DNA from: an uncultured Muribaculaceae bacterium
GTDB lineage: Bacteria > Bacteroidota > Bacteroidia > Bacteroidales > Muribaculaceae
Length of the DNA stretch: 64,000 bases
Assembly (NCBI GenBank): GCA_910586895.1
Contig: CAJUIW010000003.1
Span: forward strand, 1 to 64,000
Reading direction: 5' to 3'
The notes under the pieces were generated by a model. That model did not search any database. It had not been told where the DNA came from and worked only from the letters and a program-made list of their open reading frames with translations. The translations under genes were made by a program, and so were the position numbers. Every line of letters starts with the position of its first letter. The first letter of the stretch is position 1. Shown here one piece after another: positions 44,650 to 54,329 of this stretch.

Positions 44650-44886
44650 TTACGATTTAAGCGGGAGCAACAACATCGTCACCGGTTCCCACTGCTCATA
44701 AAATTGTCGCATCTTCTTGATGCTTGTCTAGGAAAAGCCCCTCAGTCCGGGCAGTTCCTTTCGCAGCCGTTCGGAAATTGTCTTGATGGCTCCTGTATCC
44801 AAGAAACCCTCACGCGGATTGGCAGAGATGGATCGTCCGATGCCGTAGTATAGCGACAGCATTTCACGGTTGACCTTCGGATAGAT
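44650..44886 (-). pseudogene. Broken DUF1016 (YhcG-like) N-terminal fragment
   Basis: A minus-strand frame of 79 codons reads IYPKVNREMLSLYYGIGRSI, later AIKTISERLRKELPGLRGFS, then a TAG stop at 44728-44730, then TSIKKMRQFYEQWEPVT and a second stop. This is the conserved N-terminal pattern of DUF1016 (YhcG) proteins, where GFS is normally followed by an uninterrupted xNIxxMRxFY stretch. No start codon or C-terminal PD-(D/E)XK-like domain remains. It lies just outside parE and marks the right edge of the island. YhcG-type genes are frequent in defence and mobile regions. Confidence 0.75.
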
Positions 44887-44937
44887 GCATTGTGATTTTT
44901 TAAGAAGTGATTGTTAAATTTTCAGCGGGAAAAAGCG

Positions 44938-44945
44938 TATATTTG
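44938..44945 (+). promoter_or_regulatory. parE operon promoter, -7 box
   Basis: TATATTTG, an exact match, 31 bases before the preferred parE ATG at 44976. It lies inside the longer frame from 44907 and so argues for the shorter start. Confidence 0.65.
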
Positions 44946-44975
44946 CAAGTTGAGATTATTCTATCCCCATCTATC

Positions 44976-46910
44976 ATGAGCGAACCTACTGACGATATAT
45001 TGAATCCGGCCGCAGCGCCTGACGCCGGCTATCTGGAAGATGACATCAAGACGCTTGAATGGAACGAGCATATCAGGCGCCGCCCCGGCATGTACATCGG
45101 CAAACTCGGCGACGGCTCCAATGCCGACGACGGTATCTATGTGCTGCTCAAGGAGGTGCTTGACAACTCAATTGACGAGTTCATGATGGGATTCGGACGG
45201 CAGCTCACGGTCGATGTGACAGAAACCACCGTAACTGTACGCGACTTCGGCCGTGGCATTCCGCTGGGCAAGGTCATAGAGGCATCATCGCGCATGAACA
45301 CCGGCGGTAAGTACGACAGCAAGGCGTTCAAAAAATCCGTAGGACTCAACGGCGTGGGCATCAAGGCGGTCAACGCCCTGTCCACCGACTTCACTGTACG
45401 AAGCATCCGCGACGGCCAGATGAAGGAGGCACGGTTCTGCGCCGGCGAGCTCGTCGAGGAGTTCCCCATTGTGCCTACCGAGGAGCCTAACGGCACTTTC
45501 GTGCAGTTTACCCCTGACAACTCACTGTTCCGCGACTATCATTACCGCGATGAGTTTATACTCCCCCTTATCAAGAACTACACTTACCTGAACACCGGCC
45601 TCGCCATCATGTTCAACGGTAAGAAGTACGTGTCACGCGGTGGCCTGCTCGACCTACTGCGCGACACCATGACCGACGAACCTCTCTACCCCATAATCCA
45701 CCTCAAGGGCGACGACATAGAGGTAGCCATAACCCATGCCCAGCAGTACGGCGAGGAATACTACTCGTTTGTCAACGGTCAGCATACCACCCAGGGCGGC
45801 ACCCACCTCACAGCGTTCAAGGAAGCGATGTCGCGCACCATCAAGGACTTCTTCGGCAAGAGCGGATTTGAATATTCCGACATCCGCAACGGCGTGGTAG
45901 CCGCAGTGGCTGTACGCGTTGAAGAGCCTGTGTTTGAATCGCAGACAAAGACGAAGCTTGGCTCACGCGACGTAGGCCCCGAGGGACCGACAGTATCGAA
46001 GTTCGTGGGCGACTTCCTGAAGAAAGAGCTTGACGACTATCTGCACCGCGAACCGGCCGTGGCCGAAGTGATGCTGAAAAAAATTCAGGACAGCGAACGT
46101 GAGCGCAAGGCCATGGCGGGTGTCACCAAGAAAGCCCGAGAACAGGCCAAGAAGCTCAACGTCCACAACAAGAAGCTGCTCGACTGCCGCGTGCACCTCA
46201 ACGACACGAAAGGCGCCACAGAAAAGAAGCTCGAATCATCCATATTCATCACCGAGGGCGACTCGGCAGCCGGCTCGATAACCAAAATCCGCAACGTGGA
46301 GACGCAAGCTGTATTCTCACTCCGAGGAAAGCCGAAAAACACCTACGGCAAGACGAAGAAGATGGTCTACGAAAATGACGAGTTCAACCTCCTGCAGGCC
46401 GCACTCAACATTGAGGAGAGCATCGACAATCTGCGCTACAACAAAGTGATCATAGCCACGGATGCCGACGTCGATGGCATGCACATACGCATGCTGCTGC
46501 TCACCTTCTTCCTCCAGTTCTTCCCCGACCTTATCAAGAAAGGCCATGTGTACATCCTGCAGACGCCGCTCTTCCGCGTGCGCAACAAAAAGACAGCAAA
46601 GCGCCACGGACGCCGCAGCAGCACGGACACTGACGAAATATACTACTGCTACTCCGACGAGGAGCGCATATCGGCCATCAACAAGCTCGGCACCAACGCC
46701 GAGATAACCCGATTCAAAGGACTCGGCGAGATATCGCCCGACGAATTCCGCGGATTCATAGGCGCCGACATGCGCGCTGACCGCGTGTCGCTCCACAAGG
46801 AGGACGGCGTTTCGGAACTGCTCCGGTTCTACATGGGCAAGAATTCCACCGAGCGCCAGAACTTTATCATTGAAAATCTTGTAGTAGAAGATGACTCGCA
46901 GATATCCTGA
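44976..46910 (+). CDS. parE: DNA topoisomerase IV subunit B
   Basis: ATPase subunit of a type IIA topoisomerase that unlinks daughter chromosomes. From the ATG at 44976 the protein has 644 residues. The GHKL ATPase domain shows [16 protein letters not shown] and [15 protein letters not shown]; the TOPRIM domain shows [10 protein letters not shown] and the metal-binding DADVDGMHI. Length and the [19 protein letters not shown] block fit Bacteroidales ParE better than GyrB, but that is judged from memory of the families. No parC gene is adjacent. It heads an operon and overlaps coaD by 20 bases. Confidence 0.92.
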   Translation: MSEPTDDILNPAAAPDAGYLEDDIKTLEWNEHIRRRPGMYIGKLGDGSNADDGIYVLLKEVLDNSIDEFMMGFGRQLTVDVTETTVTVRDFGRGIPLGKVIEASSRMNTGGKYDSKAFKKSVGLNGVGIKAVNALSTDFTVRSIRDGQMKEARFCAGELVEEFPIVPTEEPNGTFVQFTPDNSLFRDYHYRDEFILPLIKNYTYLNTGLAIMFNGKKYVSRGGLLDLLRDTMTDEPLYPIIHLKGDDIEVAITHAQQYGEEYYSFVNGQHTTQGGTHLTAFKEAMSRTIKDFFGKSGFEYSDIRNGVVAAVAVRVEEPVFESQTKTKLGSRDVGPEGPTVSKFVGDFLKKELDDYLHREPAVAEVMLKKIQDSERERKAMAGVTKKAREQAKKLNVHNKKLLDCRVHLNDTKGATEKKLESSIFITEGDSAAGSITKIRNVETQAVFSLRGKPKNTYGKTKKMVYENDEFNLLQAALNIEESIDNLRYNKVIIATDADVDGMHIRMLLLTFFLQFFPDLIKKGHVYILQTPLFRVRNKKTAKRHGRRSSTDTDEIYYCYSDEERISAINKLGTNAEITRFKGLGEISPDEFRGFIGADMRADRVSLHKEDGVSELLRFYMGKNSTERQNFIIENLVVEDDSQIS

Positions 46911-47382
46911 CCCGGCAGCCCCCGGCGAACGTGTGGCTCTGTTTCCCGGCTCGTTCAATCCCTTCACCATAGGGCATCTTGACATTCTGGAACGCGGGCT
47001 GGCTATTTTTGACCGTGTGATAATAGTCGTTGGGTGCAACCGCAACAAGCCCTCCGCCGATGCCGAGAACGCGCTCGAGGCCATCCGCCGCCTCACAGCC
47101 GGCATCCCCCGCGCCGATGCCATGATATGGGACGGCCTTACCGCCGATGCCGCCAAGCTTACCGGAGCCCGGTTTCTGCTGCGCGGTGCACGCTCGGCGG
47201 CCGACTTCGAGTACGAACGCAACATGGCCGATGTCAACGCCATGATATCTCCCGGCCTCGAGACGGTCATCCTCCCCGCACGCCCCTCGCTGGCGCCGCT
47301 GAGTTCGAGCATGGTACGTGAGCTGAGCTCTTTCGGTTACGACGTAACCCAATTTTTACCTTCTGAAAAAACATCTGACTAA
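46891..47382 (+). CDS. coaD: Phosphopantetheine adenylyltransferase
   Basis: Adds AMP to 4'-phosphopantetheine to give dephospho-CoA. 163 residues, the family length. The nucleotidyltransferase motif is [15 protein letters not shown] (residues about 14-28), with [19 protein letters not shown] and the phosphate-binding SSSMVREL following. Its start lies 20 bases inside parE and its stop shares one base with the ctp start (TAATG), so translation is probably coupled across all three genes. Confidence 0.95.
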   Translation: MTRRYPDPAAPGERVALFPGSFNPFTIGHLDILERGLAIFDRVIIVVGCNRNKPSADAENALEAIRRLTAGIPRADAMIWDGLTADAAKLTGARFLLRGARSAADFEYERNMADVNAMISPGLETVILPARPSLAPLSSSMVRELSSFGYDVTQFLPSEKTSD

Positions 47383-48977
47383 TGAAAAGAATCATACTAT
47401 CCGCAGTCATCCTGATTGCACTTCTCACATCATCAAATGCCGGTGCGCAGCACTTCACCCCACTTCAGAAGCTGCAGTTTGCCGAGCGTATTATCGAAAG
47501 TTTCTATGTTGACAGTGTCAAGCCTGACCACATGGTAGAGGAAGCCATCATAGCCATGCTCAAGACACTCGATCCCCACTCGGCATATTCCAATCCCGAG
47601 GAAACCCGCGAGCTCAACGAGCCCCTGCAGGGCAACTTCAGCGGCATCGGCATCCAGTTTAATATGGCCACCGATACCGTCTACGTGATCCAGACCATTT
47701 CAGGAGGTCCCTCCGAACGCGTGGGCATTCTTGCCGGCGACCGCATCATAGCCGCCAACGATTCCGTGCTTGCCGGCCGCAAGCTCCGCAACACAGAGGT
47801 GATGAAGCATCTGCGCGGCCCCAAAGGCTCCGAGGTGAAGCTCACCGTACTCCGCAAAGGCGTGCAGGATCCTATCGAATTTCTGGTAAAGCGCGATGAT
47901 ATTCCAATCTACAGCGTCGATGCCTCATACATGGCTGCCCCGGGCGTAGGCTACGTGCGCATATCACGCTTTGCCGAAAGCACCCCCCAGGAAGTGGAAG
48001 AGGCCGTGGCCAAGCTGCGTAAGCAGGGCATGAACGACCTTATCATCGACCTTGAGGACAACGGCGGAGGCTACATGAGCGCCGCAACTGACCTGGCCGA
48101 GATGTTCCTCAACAAAGGCGACCTCCTTGTGTTCACCAAAGGGCTGAACAACAACCCCGCTTATTTCCGCGCCACCACCAACGGCAAGATGGGTAAAGGC
48201 CGCGTGGTTGTGATGGTCAACCAATATTCAGCCTCAGCCAGCGAAATTCTGTCAGGCGCCCTGCAGGACCATGACCGTGGCGTGGTAGTAGGCCGCCGTA
48301 CCTTCGGCAAAGGCCTCGTGCAGCGCCCCTTCCCCATGCCTGACGGCTCCATGATACGCCTCACCGTGTCGCGCTACTACACCCCCTCCGGCCGATGCAT
48401 ACAGAAGCCCTACGAGAGCGGCGACGGCGATGAATACAGCAAGGATATACTCAAGCGCTACGAAAGCGGCGAGCTCTCAAATGCCGACAGCATACACAAT
48501 GACACCCACGAGCTGTTCTACACGCTGCGCAACCATCGCCCCGTGTATGGCGGCGGCGGCATCACCCCCGACCGCTTCGTGGCAGTTGACACCACCGGCT
48601 ACAGCACATACTACCGCGACATTGTAGCCAAGGGGGCTATCATAAAATATGTGATGAACTTCATTGACGGCAACCGCGGACGTCTGCTCACCAAATATCC
48701 CACGGCCGACCGGTTTATCAAAGAGTTCAAAATCACACCCGAGATGGTGAACGACCTTGTCAAGACAGCTGAAGCTGACGGAGTGAAACCCAACGAAGAG
48801 CAGCTCAAGACAAGCTACACACCCATCACCACAGCCATGAAGGCGCTGATAGCCCGCGACCTGTACGAAGACAGCATGTACTACCGCGTGTACAATGAAA
48901 TCAACCCCGTCTACCGCGAGGCTCTCCGCGTCATAACCAATCCATCGGAGTACCGTTCACTTCTTGGCGAGAAATAA
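47382..48977 (+). CDS. Carboxy-terminal processing protease, S41 family
   Basis: Exported serine protease of 531 residues with a signal peptide ([20 protein letters not shown]). A PDZ domain (about 88-165) contains GIGIQFNMATDTVYV and PSERVGILAGDRIIA. The catalytic serine lies in NQYSASASEILSGAL and the partner lysine in FGKGLVQRPF, typical of CtpA/Prc. It likely trims or degrades periplasmic proteins. The start overlaps coaD by one base and ispD begins 4 bases after the stop, so it lies mid-operon. Confidence 0.92.
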   Translation: MKRIILSAVILIALLTSSNAGAQHFTPLQKLQFAERIIESFYVDSVKPDHMVEEAIIAMLKTLDPHSAYSNPEETRELNEPLQGNFSGIGIQFNMATDTVYVIQTISGGPSERVGILAGDRIIAANDSVLAGRKLRNTEVMKHLRGPKGSEVKLTVLRKGVQDPIEFLVKRDDIPIYSVDASYMAAPGVGYVRISRFAESTPQEVEEAVAKLRKQGMNDLIIDLEDNGGGYMSAATDLAEMFLNKGDLLVFTKGLNNNPAYFRATTNGKMGKGRVVVMVNQYSASASEILSGALQDHDRGVVVGRRTFGKGLVQRPFPMPDGSMIRLTVSRYYTPSGRCIQKPYESGDGDEYSKDILKRYESGELSNADSIHNDTHELFYTLRNHRPVYGGGGITPDRFVAVDTTGYSTYYRDIVAKGAIIKYVMNFIDGNRGRLLTKYPTADRFIKEFKITPEMVNDLVKTAEADGVKPNEEQLKTSYTPITTAMKALIARDLYEDSMYYRVYNEINPVYREALRVITNPSEYRSLLGEK

Positions 48978-48981
48978 CCGT

Positions 48982-49668
48982 ATGTGGACCATTATTGTAG
49001 CCGGCGGTACAGGCAGTCGTTTCGGGGCCGACGTCCCGAAGCAGTTCTGCCTCCTCAATGGGCGCCCCGTGCTGATGCACACCATTGAGCGCCTACGCGA
49101 GTCCGCACCCGGAAGCGGCATTGTGCTGGCCATAAATGCCGACTATATCGATCTCTGGCGCAGTCAGTGCCGCGAGCACTGGTTTGAATCCCCCGCCATA
49201 GTGGCCGGAGGCCGCACCCGCTGGGAGTCAGTGAGCCGTGCCCTGACGGCCGTTCCTGCCGATGCACGTGTGATAGCGGTGCACGATGCTGCCCGCCCAT
49301 TTGTGACAGCGCCGGTGATGCACCGCCTCGCCGATGCCATAGCAGCCGGAGCGCAAGGGGCCATCCCCACGGTGGCGCTTACCGATTCAATCCGCCGTCT
49401 TGACGGCGAAGCCCGCTCCCACAGCGTGGACCGCTCGCAGTACCGAGCCGTGCAGACGCCGCAGATGTTTGACGCCGCTCTGCTGCGCGAGGCTTACAAG
49501 GCCCCATATCAATCAACATTCACCGACGATGCCTCCGTGATGGAAAGCGCAGGCTACAAGCACCTGGCCCTCGTGGAAGGCGACCCCCGTAATATCAAAA
49601 TCACCCATCCTGCTGACATTGACATAGCCTCCATATATCTATGCAGCGACTCCGGAACACAGAAATAA
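48982..49668 (+). CDS. ispD: 2-C-methyl-D-erythritol 4-phosphate cytidylyltransferase
   Basis: Third step of the MEP isoprenoid pathway, coupling CTP to methylerythritol phosphate. From the ATG at 48982 there are 228 residues; an in-frame TTG at 48964 would add six and overlap ctp. The CTP-binding motif VAGGTGSRFGADVPKQF lies at the start, and AVHDAARPFV, RSQYRAVQTPQMF and TFTDDASVME follow. dxr, the preceding pathway step, is about 8 kb downstream in a separate operon. The recG start lies 28 bases inside this gene. Confidence 0.95.
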   Translation: MWTIIVAGGTGSRFGADVPKQFCLLNGRPVLMHTIERLRESAPGSGIVLAINADYIDLWRSQCREHWFESPAIVAGGRTRWESVSRALTAVPADARVIAVHDAARPFVTAPVMHRLADAIAAGAQGAIPTVALTDSIRRLDGEARSHSVDRSQYRAVQTPQMFDAALLREAYKAPYQSTFTDDASVMESAGYKHLALVEGDPRNIKITHPADIDIASIYLCSDSGTQK

Positions 49669-51737
49669 CATATCTCAAAGGTGTAGGACCCTCACGTGCC
49701 AAGCTTCTGGAAAAGGAGCTTGGCATACGTACTTTTGCCGATATGCTGATGCACTTCCCTTCACACTACGTGGACCGCTCGCGCTTCTACACCATAAGCT
49801 CATTCAGCAGCCACGAGATGCCGATGGTGCAGGTGAAAGGGCGCTTCGTCAACTTCAACGTGCAGGGCGAGGGAGCCAAGACACGGCTTGTAGGCCTCTT
49901 CACCGATGGCCGCAACTCAATGGAGATAGTATGGTTCAGGCGTATAAAGTTCATACGCGAGTCATACCGCACCGACACGGAGTATGTGGTATTCGGCAAG
50001 CCATCTCTCTTCGGAAGCCGCTGGAGCATGGTGCACCCCGAGATTGACCGCGCCGCCGATGCCGAGACCAACCGCGGGCTGCGAGGCGTGTATCCGCTCA
50101 CCGAGGCTCTCCGCTCACGCAACGTCACCTCCCGCACTCTGTTCGGCTATATCCGGACACTGCTTGACGGGAAAGCCGCCTCCATATCCGACCCGCTTCC
50201 CGACGACCTGCGCCGCCGGCTCGGACTGATGTCACGTGCCGAGGCATTCCGCGCGGTGCATCTGCCGCAGGACAACAATCAGCTGCAGCGCGCCCGCTTC
50301 CGCCTTAAATTTGACGAGCTGCTATATCTTCAGCTCAACATCCTGCAGTACTCACGCCGGCGCAACACTGCCGCCGGAGGGATACGTATGCCGCTCGTGG
50401 GCGACGCGTTCCGCAAGTTCTACGACCAGTGTCTCCCATTCCCGCTTACCGGCGCACAGAAGAGGGTGATAAAAGAGATCCGTGCCGACCTCAACTCAGG
50501 CCGGCAGATGAACCGCCTGCTCCAGGGCGATGTGGGCAGCGGAAAGACGCTCGTGGCACTGATGACCATGCTTATAGCCATAGGCAACGGCGCACAGGCA
50601 TGCCTGATGGCTCCCACAGAAATCCTTGCCACCCAACATGCCGAGACCCTGCGCGAGCTTGTGGCCCCGATAGGGATAAATGTCAAGCTCCTCACCGGCT
50701 CCACCCCGACAGCCGAACGCCGCACCATCCACCAGCAGCTTCTCAACGGCACGCTCCACATGCTCGTAGGCACCCATGCCGTGATTGAAGATGCGGTGCA
50801 GTTCAAGAATCTTGGCTACGTGGTAATCGACGAGCAGCACCGCTTCGGAGTGGCCCAGCGCGCACGCCTGTGGATGAAAAACACCATACCGCCGCATATT
50901 CTGGTGATGACCGCCACACCGATACCACGCACGCTGGCCATGACCGTCTACGGCGACCTCGATGTGTCGATAATCGACGAGCTACCCCCCGGACGCAAAC
51001 CGATCACCACCGTGCTCCGCACCGACACACACCGCCTCGATGTGTACCGGGCCATCACCCGCGAGCTGCGTCAGGGACGCCAGGCCTACATCGTCTACCC
51101 CCTTATCAAAGAGAACGAGAAGGTCAATCTGCGCAGTCTTGAAGAGGGGTATGAACATATCTGCGATACATTCCGCGGCTTCAAAGTGGCCTTTGTACAC
51201 GGGCAGATGAAGCCGGCTGAAAAGGACGCGCAGATGGAGCTGTTCGCATCGCACAAAGCCGACATCCTGGTAGCCACCACAGTGATAGAAGTAGGTGTCA
51301 ATGTGCCAAACGCATCGGTGATGCTGATTGAGAATGCCGAGCGCTTCGGCCTGTCACAGCTGCACCAGCTGCGCGGGCGTGTGGGACGTGGCGCCGACCA
51401 GAGCTACTGCATACTGATGACCAAGCACAACATTGCCGCCGACACACGCAAGCGCCTCGAAATAATGACCTCCACCACCGATGGATTCATTGTGGCTGAA
51501 GCCGACCTGAAAATGCGAGGCCCCGGAGACATCGAAGGCACCCTTCAGAGCGGAATGGCACTTGACCTCCACATCGCATCGCTTGCCACCGACGGCGAAA
51601 TCATAACCTTGGCCCGACGCGAAGCCGAGGCCCTGCTCGACAAGGATCCGCAGCTTGCATCCCCATCTCTCACCCCTCTCCGCATAGAGATGTCACAGCA
51701 GTTCAACCGCACCGTAGACTGGAGCCGCATAAGCTGA
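49641..51737 (+). CDS. recG: ATP-dependent DNA helicase RecG
   Basis: Remodels stalled replication forks and branched DNA. 698 residues, normal length. The N-terminal wedge (OB) domain lies at about 55-165. The helicase core has GDVGSGKTLVAL (Walker A), MAPTEILATQHAETL, the DEQH box in VIDEQHRFGVAQRARL, TATPIPRTLAM, and motif VI QLRGRVGRGADQSYC. It closes the parE-coaD-ctp-ispD-recG operon; it starts inside ispD. Bases 51738-51924 after it hold no gene. Confidence 0.96.
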   Translation: MQRLRNTEITYLKGVGPSRAKLLEKELGIRTFADMLMHFPSHYVDRSRFYTISSFSSHEMPMVQVKGRFVNFNVQGEGAKTRLVGLFTDGRNSMEIVWFRRIKFIRESYRTDTEYVVFGKPSLFGSRWSMVHPEIDRAADAETNRGLRGVYPLTEALRSRNVTSRTLFGYIRTLLDGKAASISDPLPDDLRRRLGLMSRAEAFRAVHLPQDNNQLQRARFRLKFDELLYLQLNILQYSRRRNTAAGGIRMPLVGDAFRKFYDQCLPFPLTGAQKRVIKEIRADLNSGRQMNRLLQGDVGSGKTLVALMTMLIAIGNGAQACLMAPTEILATQHAETLRELVAPIGINVKLLTGSTPTAERRTIHQQLLNGTLHMLVGTHAVIEDAVQFKNLGYVVIDEQHRFGVAQRARLWMKNTIPPHILVMTATPIPRTLAMTVYGDLDVSIIDELPPGRKPITTVLRTDTHRLDVYRAITRELRQGRQAYIVYPLIKENEKVNLRSLEEGYEHICDTFRGFKVAFVHGQMKPAEKDAQMELFASHKADILVATTVIEVGVNVPNASVMLIENAERFGLSQLHQLRGRVGRGADQSYCILMTKHNIAADTRKRLEIMTSTTDGFIVAEADLKMRGPGDIEGTLQSGMALDLHIASLATDGEIITLARREAEALLDKDPQLASPSLTPLRIEMSQQFNRTVDWSRIS

Positions 51738-51924
51738 TATGTTAAAAAATTCCGTATTTTGATTACAATAATTAACGTGAATTTAACAGTTAAAATCCAC
51801 GTGTACAACATTGAACAACTTTTTAGCTTATTTAGCATTTAACTCTTGCCTACTGATTATAAGCAAATTACAACCGCACACAAACTCAAAAACCGGATAT
51901 TTTCCCGTTTGAATTTCGTAACAT

Positions 51925-51955
51925 TTTGGCTATCCGGATGATTTGGCTACCTTTG
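51925..51955 (+). promoter_or_regulatory. ndk promoter
   Basis: TTTG at 51925-51928 and TACCTTTG at 51948-51955 with 19 bases between: a perfect Bacteroidetes promoter, 39 bases before the ndk ATG. It lies inside the longer upstream frame, so the start at 51995 is preferred. Confidence 0.85.
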
Positions 51956-51994
51956 AGTATCCGCAAAGGACAAATGCTAAAATATCTAAAAATC

Positions 51995-52456
51995 ATGGAG
52001 AAAACACTTGTAATCTTTAAGCCCTCTGCAGTAGAACGCGGCCTTGTAGGCAGAATACTCGCCCGCTTCGAGAACAAAGGACTTATAATAGAAGGCATCA
52101 AAATGATGCAGCTTACCGAGGAAATCCTGCGCGAGCATTACGCCCACCTCGTTGACCGTCCCTTCTTCCCCTCGCTCCTCCGCTCCATGACAGCCACTCC
52201 CGTAATAGTGCTTTGCCTCAAAGGCAACGACGCCATCAACGTGGTTCGCATGATGACAGGAGCCACCAACGGCCGCAAAGCTCAGCCCGGCACCATTCGC
52301 GGCGACTTCAGCGTAAGCGGTCAGGAGAATGTGGTTCACGCTTCATCATCGCCCGAAGATGCCGAAGTGGAGATAGCCCGATTCTTCCGTCCCGAGGAAA
52401 TCATCGAATGGACTCCCGCCGGCATCGGCTTCATCTACGAGCCCGACGAAAGATAG
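51995..52456 (+). CDS. ndk: Nucleoside diphosphate kinase
   Basis: Balances nucleoside triphosphate pools by phosphate transfer through a histidine intermediate. From the ATG at 51995 it has 153 residues, beginning MEKTLVIFKPSAVERGLVG. MTGATNGRKAQPGTIRGDF and the catalytic histidine in GQENVVHASSSPEDAEVEI near residue 117 are present. The Bacteroidetes-style NVVHAS replaces the common N-[LIV]-HGSD sequence, but the histidine is kept. It is monocistronic in appearance, with the M23 peptidase gene 95 bases later. Confidence 0.94.
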   Translation: MEKTLVIFKPSAVERGLVGRILARFENKGLIIEGIKMMQLTEEILREHYAHLVDRPFFPSLLRSMTATPVIVLCLKGNDAINVVRMMTGATNGRKAQPGTIRGDFSVSGQENVVHASSSPEDAEVEIARFFRPEEIIEWTPAGIGFIYEPDER

Positions 52457-52551
52457 CAGCATTCTTCTCTCCCCTCATCCTCTCTCCACTGCAGCTCCGG
52501 ACGGAGCCGCGCTAACCTACAGCGAATATAGTAAAAGAATAAACATAAATC

Positions 52552-53403
52552 ATGACTTTCAAACGTATTACAGCGATTCTTATGGCCGCAGCAGCCGTAG
52601 CGCTCAGCGCCCAGGCACAGTATCGCCTCCCCTCTTCCCACACCCGCCAGCACGAATCGCTTCTCTCCCACCAGCGTCCCGCAGCAGCCGACTATAAGGT
52701 ACAGCCCAAGGACAACCTTATGAACGACCTTCGTGAACGCGAATCGCTTCAGGACGACGAACTCTTCAACTACAACTTCTCAAGCCAGAGCGTCAATGCC
52801 TATCAGGGCATGGCAATTCCGGCAACCCGCGATATCAATGTTCGCAATTTTGTTGCTCCCGTCAAGGGTCAGGTGACCTCACCCTACGGATGGCGCGCAA
52901 GCTTCGGCCGCATGCACCGCGGTGTTGACCTCCGCCTGAGCGTAGGTGACACAGTAGTGTCAGCATTTGACGGCAAAGTCCGCCTCACGAAATTCGAAGC
53001 CAAAGGCTACGGCTACTACGTAGTGGTTCGCCACGACAATGGCCTTGAAACCGTCTACGGCCACCTCTCGAAATTCCTTGTCAAGCCGGGTCAGCGCATC
53101 CGCGCCGGACAGCCCATAGCGCTCGGAGGCAACACCGGCCGCTCCACCGGTCCCCACCTCCATTTCGAAACTCGCTTCCTCGGCCTGGCAGTCAACCCCG
53201 AAGCTATCATCGACTTCACCCACGGTGTGACCCACAAGGACATATTCACCTTCAACAAGGCATCCTACGACAAGAGCCAGAAGTATGGTCCCCGTAAAAA
53301 ACAGGCCACAGCTTCCAAAGCCAAGAAAGCCTCGAAAAAAGCTACCGCTTCCGCTAAGAAGAGCAAAAAATCATCGAAAAAATCTTCTAAAAGGCGCAGA
53401 TAA
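52552..53403 (+). CDS. M23 family peptidoglycan-type metallopeptidase
   Basis: Exported protein of 283 residues: signal peptide (about 1-22, ending SAQAQY), linker, then a LytM/M23 domain at about 98-220. Zinc ligands lie in RMHRGVDLRLS (His and Asp) and GPHLHFE (His). The first ligand pattern is H-x3-D. It probably cuts peptide cross-links in peptidoglycan or activates other hydrolases. The C-terminus is an extreme Lys/Ser/Ala tail of about 45 residues with repeated KKA and KKS units, of unknown use. Confidence 0.92.
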   Translation: MTFKRITAILMAAAAVALSAQAQYRLPSSHTRQHESLLSHQRPAAADYKVQPKDNLMNDLRERESLQDDELFNYNFSSQSVNAYQGMAIPATRDINVRNFVAPVKGQVTSPYGWRASFGRMHRGVDLRLSVGDTVVSAFDGKVRLTKFEAKGYGYYVVVRHDNGLETVYGHLSKFLVKPGQRIRAGQPIALGGNTGRSTGPHLHFETRFLGLAVNPEAIIDFTHGVTHKDIFTFNKASYDKSQKYGPRKKQATASKAKKASKKATASAKKSKKSSKKSSKRRR

Positions 53404-53452
53404 TACACATCTCTCTTTTGTATCCCACACCGGCTTCCGTCTAAAAAAAAGC

Positions 53453-53474
53453 AAAAACGACGGAGGCCGTTTTT
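53453..53474 (+). terminator. Terminator after the M23 peptidase gene
   Basis: Arms aaaaacg/cgttttt, with an alternative inner acgg/ccgt stem, followed by T7. Confidence 0.7.
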
Positions 53475-53570
53475 TTGTCCGATAATTCCGACATCGCAAA
53501 AATACACCCCACAAATCCCTACCCGCGAACCAATCCACACTTTTACCAGCAACCCACGAGCAAGCATCAC

Positions 53571-53806
53571 CGGCTACGTGCATGGAAAAGCCTCGGAGAG
53601 GCGGAATGTGTGAAGCCCCACTTCGAGCGTGCGAGGAGTGGGGACAAAACGGGATAATTACGGTTATGCCCTCGAAGTGGGCTGTTATCCGTAGATGATT
53701 AATATCAGGCATCTTCGAAGCCATTCTACTGCAGTAGGACTTATACCCTACTCCTCGCCCTGCCGGGCTCGAAGTCGGGTTCTCCTTAACCCGCGTCTGC
53801 GACGCT
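53571..53806. repeat. Direct repeat copy 1 (236 bp)
   Basis: Nearly identical to 54330-54566, at an offset of 759 bases up to a one-base indel. It contains internal dyads (ccccact/agtgggg near 53617-53644; ctactgcagtag near 53727-53738). The long open frames on its minus strand are found in both copies but lie in hairpin-rich DNA and are treated as non-coding. Confidence 0.92.
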
Positions 53807-53952
53807 CTCAGGGCCATGGATGCACATGCATCGTATGCAATCTGTAGGGTACATGCCTCCGGCATATATAGTATGCATCTTATACATCGCAAAGCGATGG
53901 CCCTACAATTCGAGGCGACTATTTGAGTCCGGTGTGGACGTTTTTGACGTGA

Positions 53953-53982
53953 CCCCGCACAGAGCGTCAGCGGCGTGCGGGG
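53953..53982. repeat. Large hairpin A
   Basis: Arms ccccgcac and gtgcgggg (8 bp) around a loop containing gcgtcagcggc. Related to hairpin B at 54077-54106 as an inverted copy. Confidence 0.85.
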
Positions 53983-54076
53983 ACACAGCGGCCACCACCC
54001 GTGTGAGTCCGTAGGACGGATTCTGTCTGGTGGAATAAGCCGTCCTGAAGGACTCTGTATAGCTACCGCATCTTTG

Positions 54077-54106
54077 CCCGCCACGCCGCTGACGCTTTGT
54101 GGCGGG
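54077..54106. repeat. Large hairpin B, inverted copy of A
   Basis: Arms cccgccac and gtggcggg (8 bp) around a loop containing gccgctgacgc, the reverse complement of the loop core in hairpin A. The stem differs from A at two base pairs, both compensated. Confidence 0.85.
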
Positions 54107-54190
54107 TTACTTAAAAATCGCCCTAAAGGGCTATGATAGATACTGAGATGGAAAGTTTTCTTTCAGATAATTCTGTGTGTGCGTCCGTTA

Positions 54191-54220
54191 CCGTGGGACT
54201 CGCTACCGCTCGGCCCACGG
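54191..54220. repeat. Hairpin in the repeat region
   Basis: Arms ccgtggg and cccacgg (7 bp) with a 16-base loop. Confidence 0.6.
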
Positions 54221-54329
54221 CTACATCGTAAATGAACCTTTCAGGTTCGCTGTGCAGGTGGTATCACTACATGCCAAAGGCATGGCCCTACAAGGAGAAT
54301 GATCCTTTCAGATTCCCTGCACATACGGT

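Noticed and set aside
53371..54084. 237-codon minus-strand open frame
   Set aside because: It runs through the direct repeat, several hairpins and the M23 terminator, and its repeat-encoded part recurs at 54241-54483. The amino-acid sequence follows the repeat, not a protein family.
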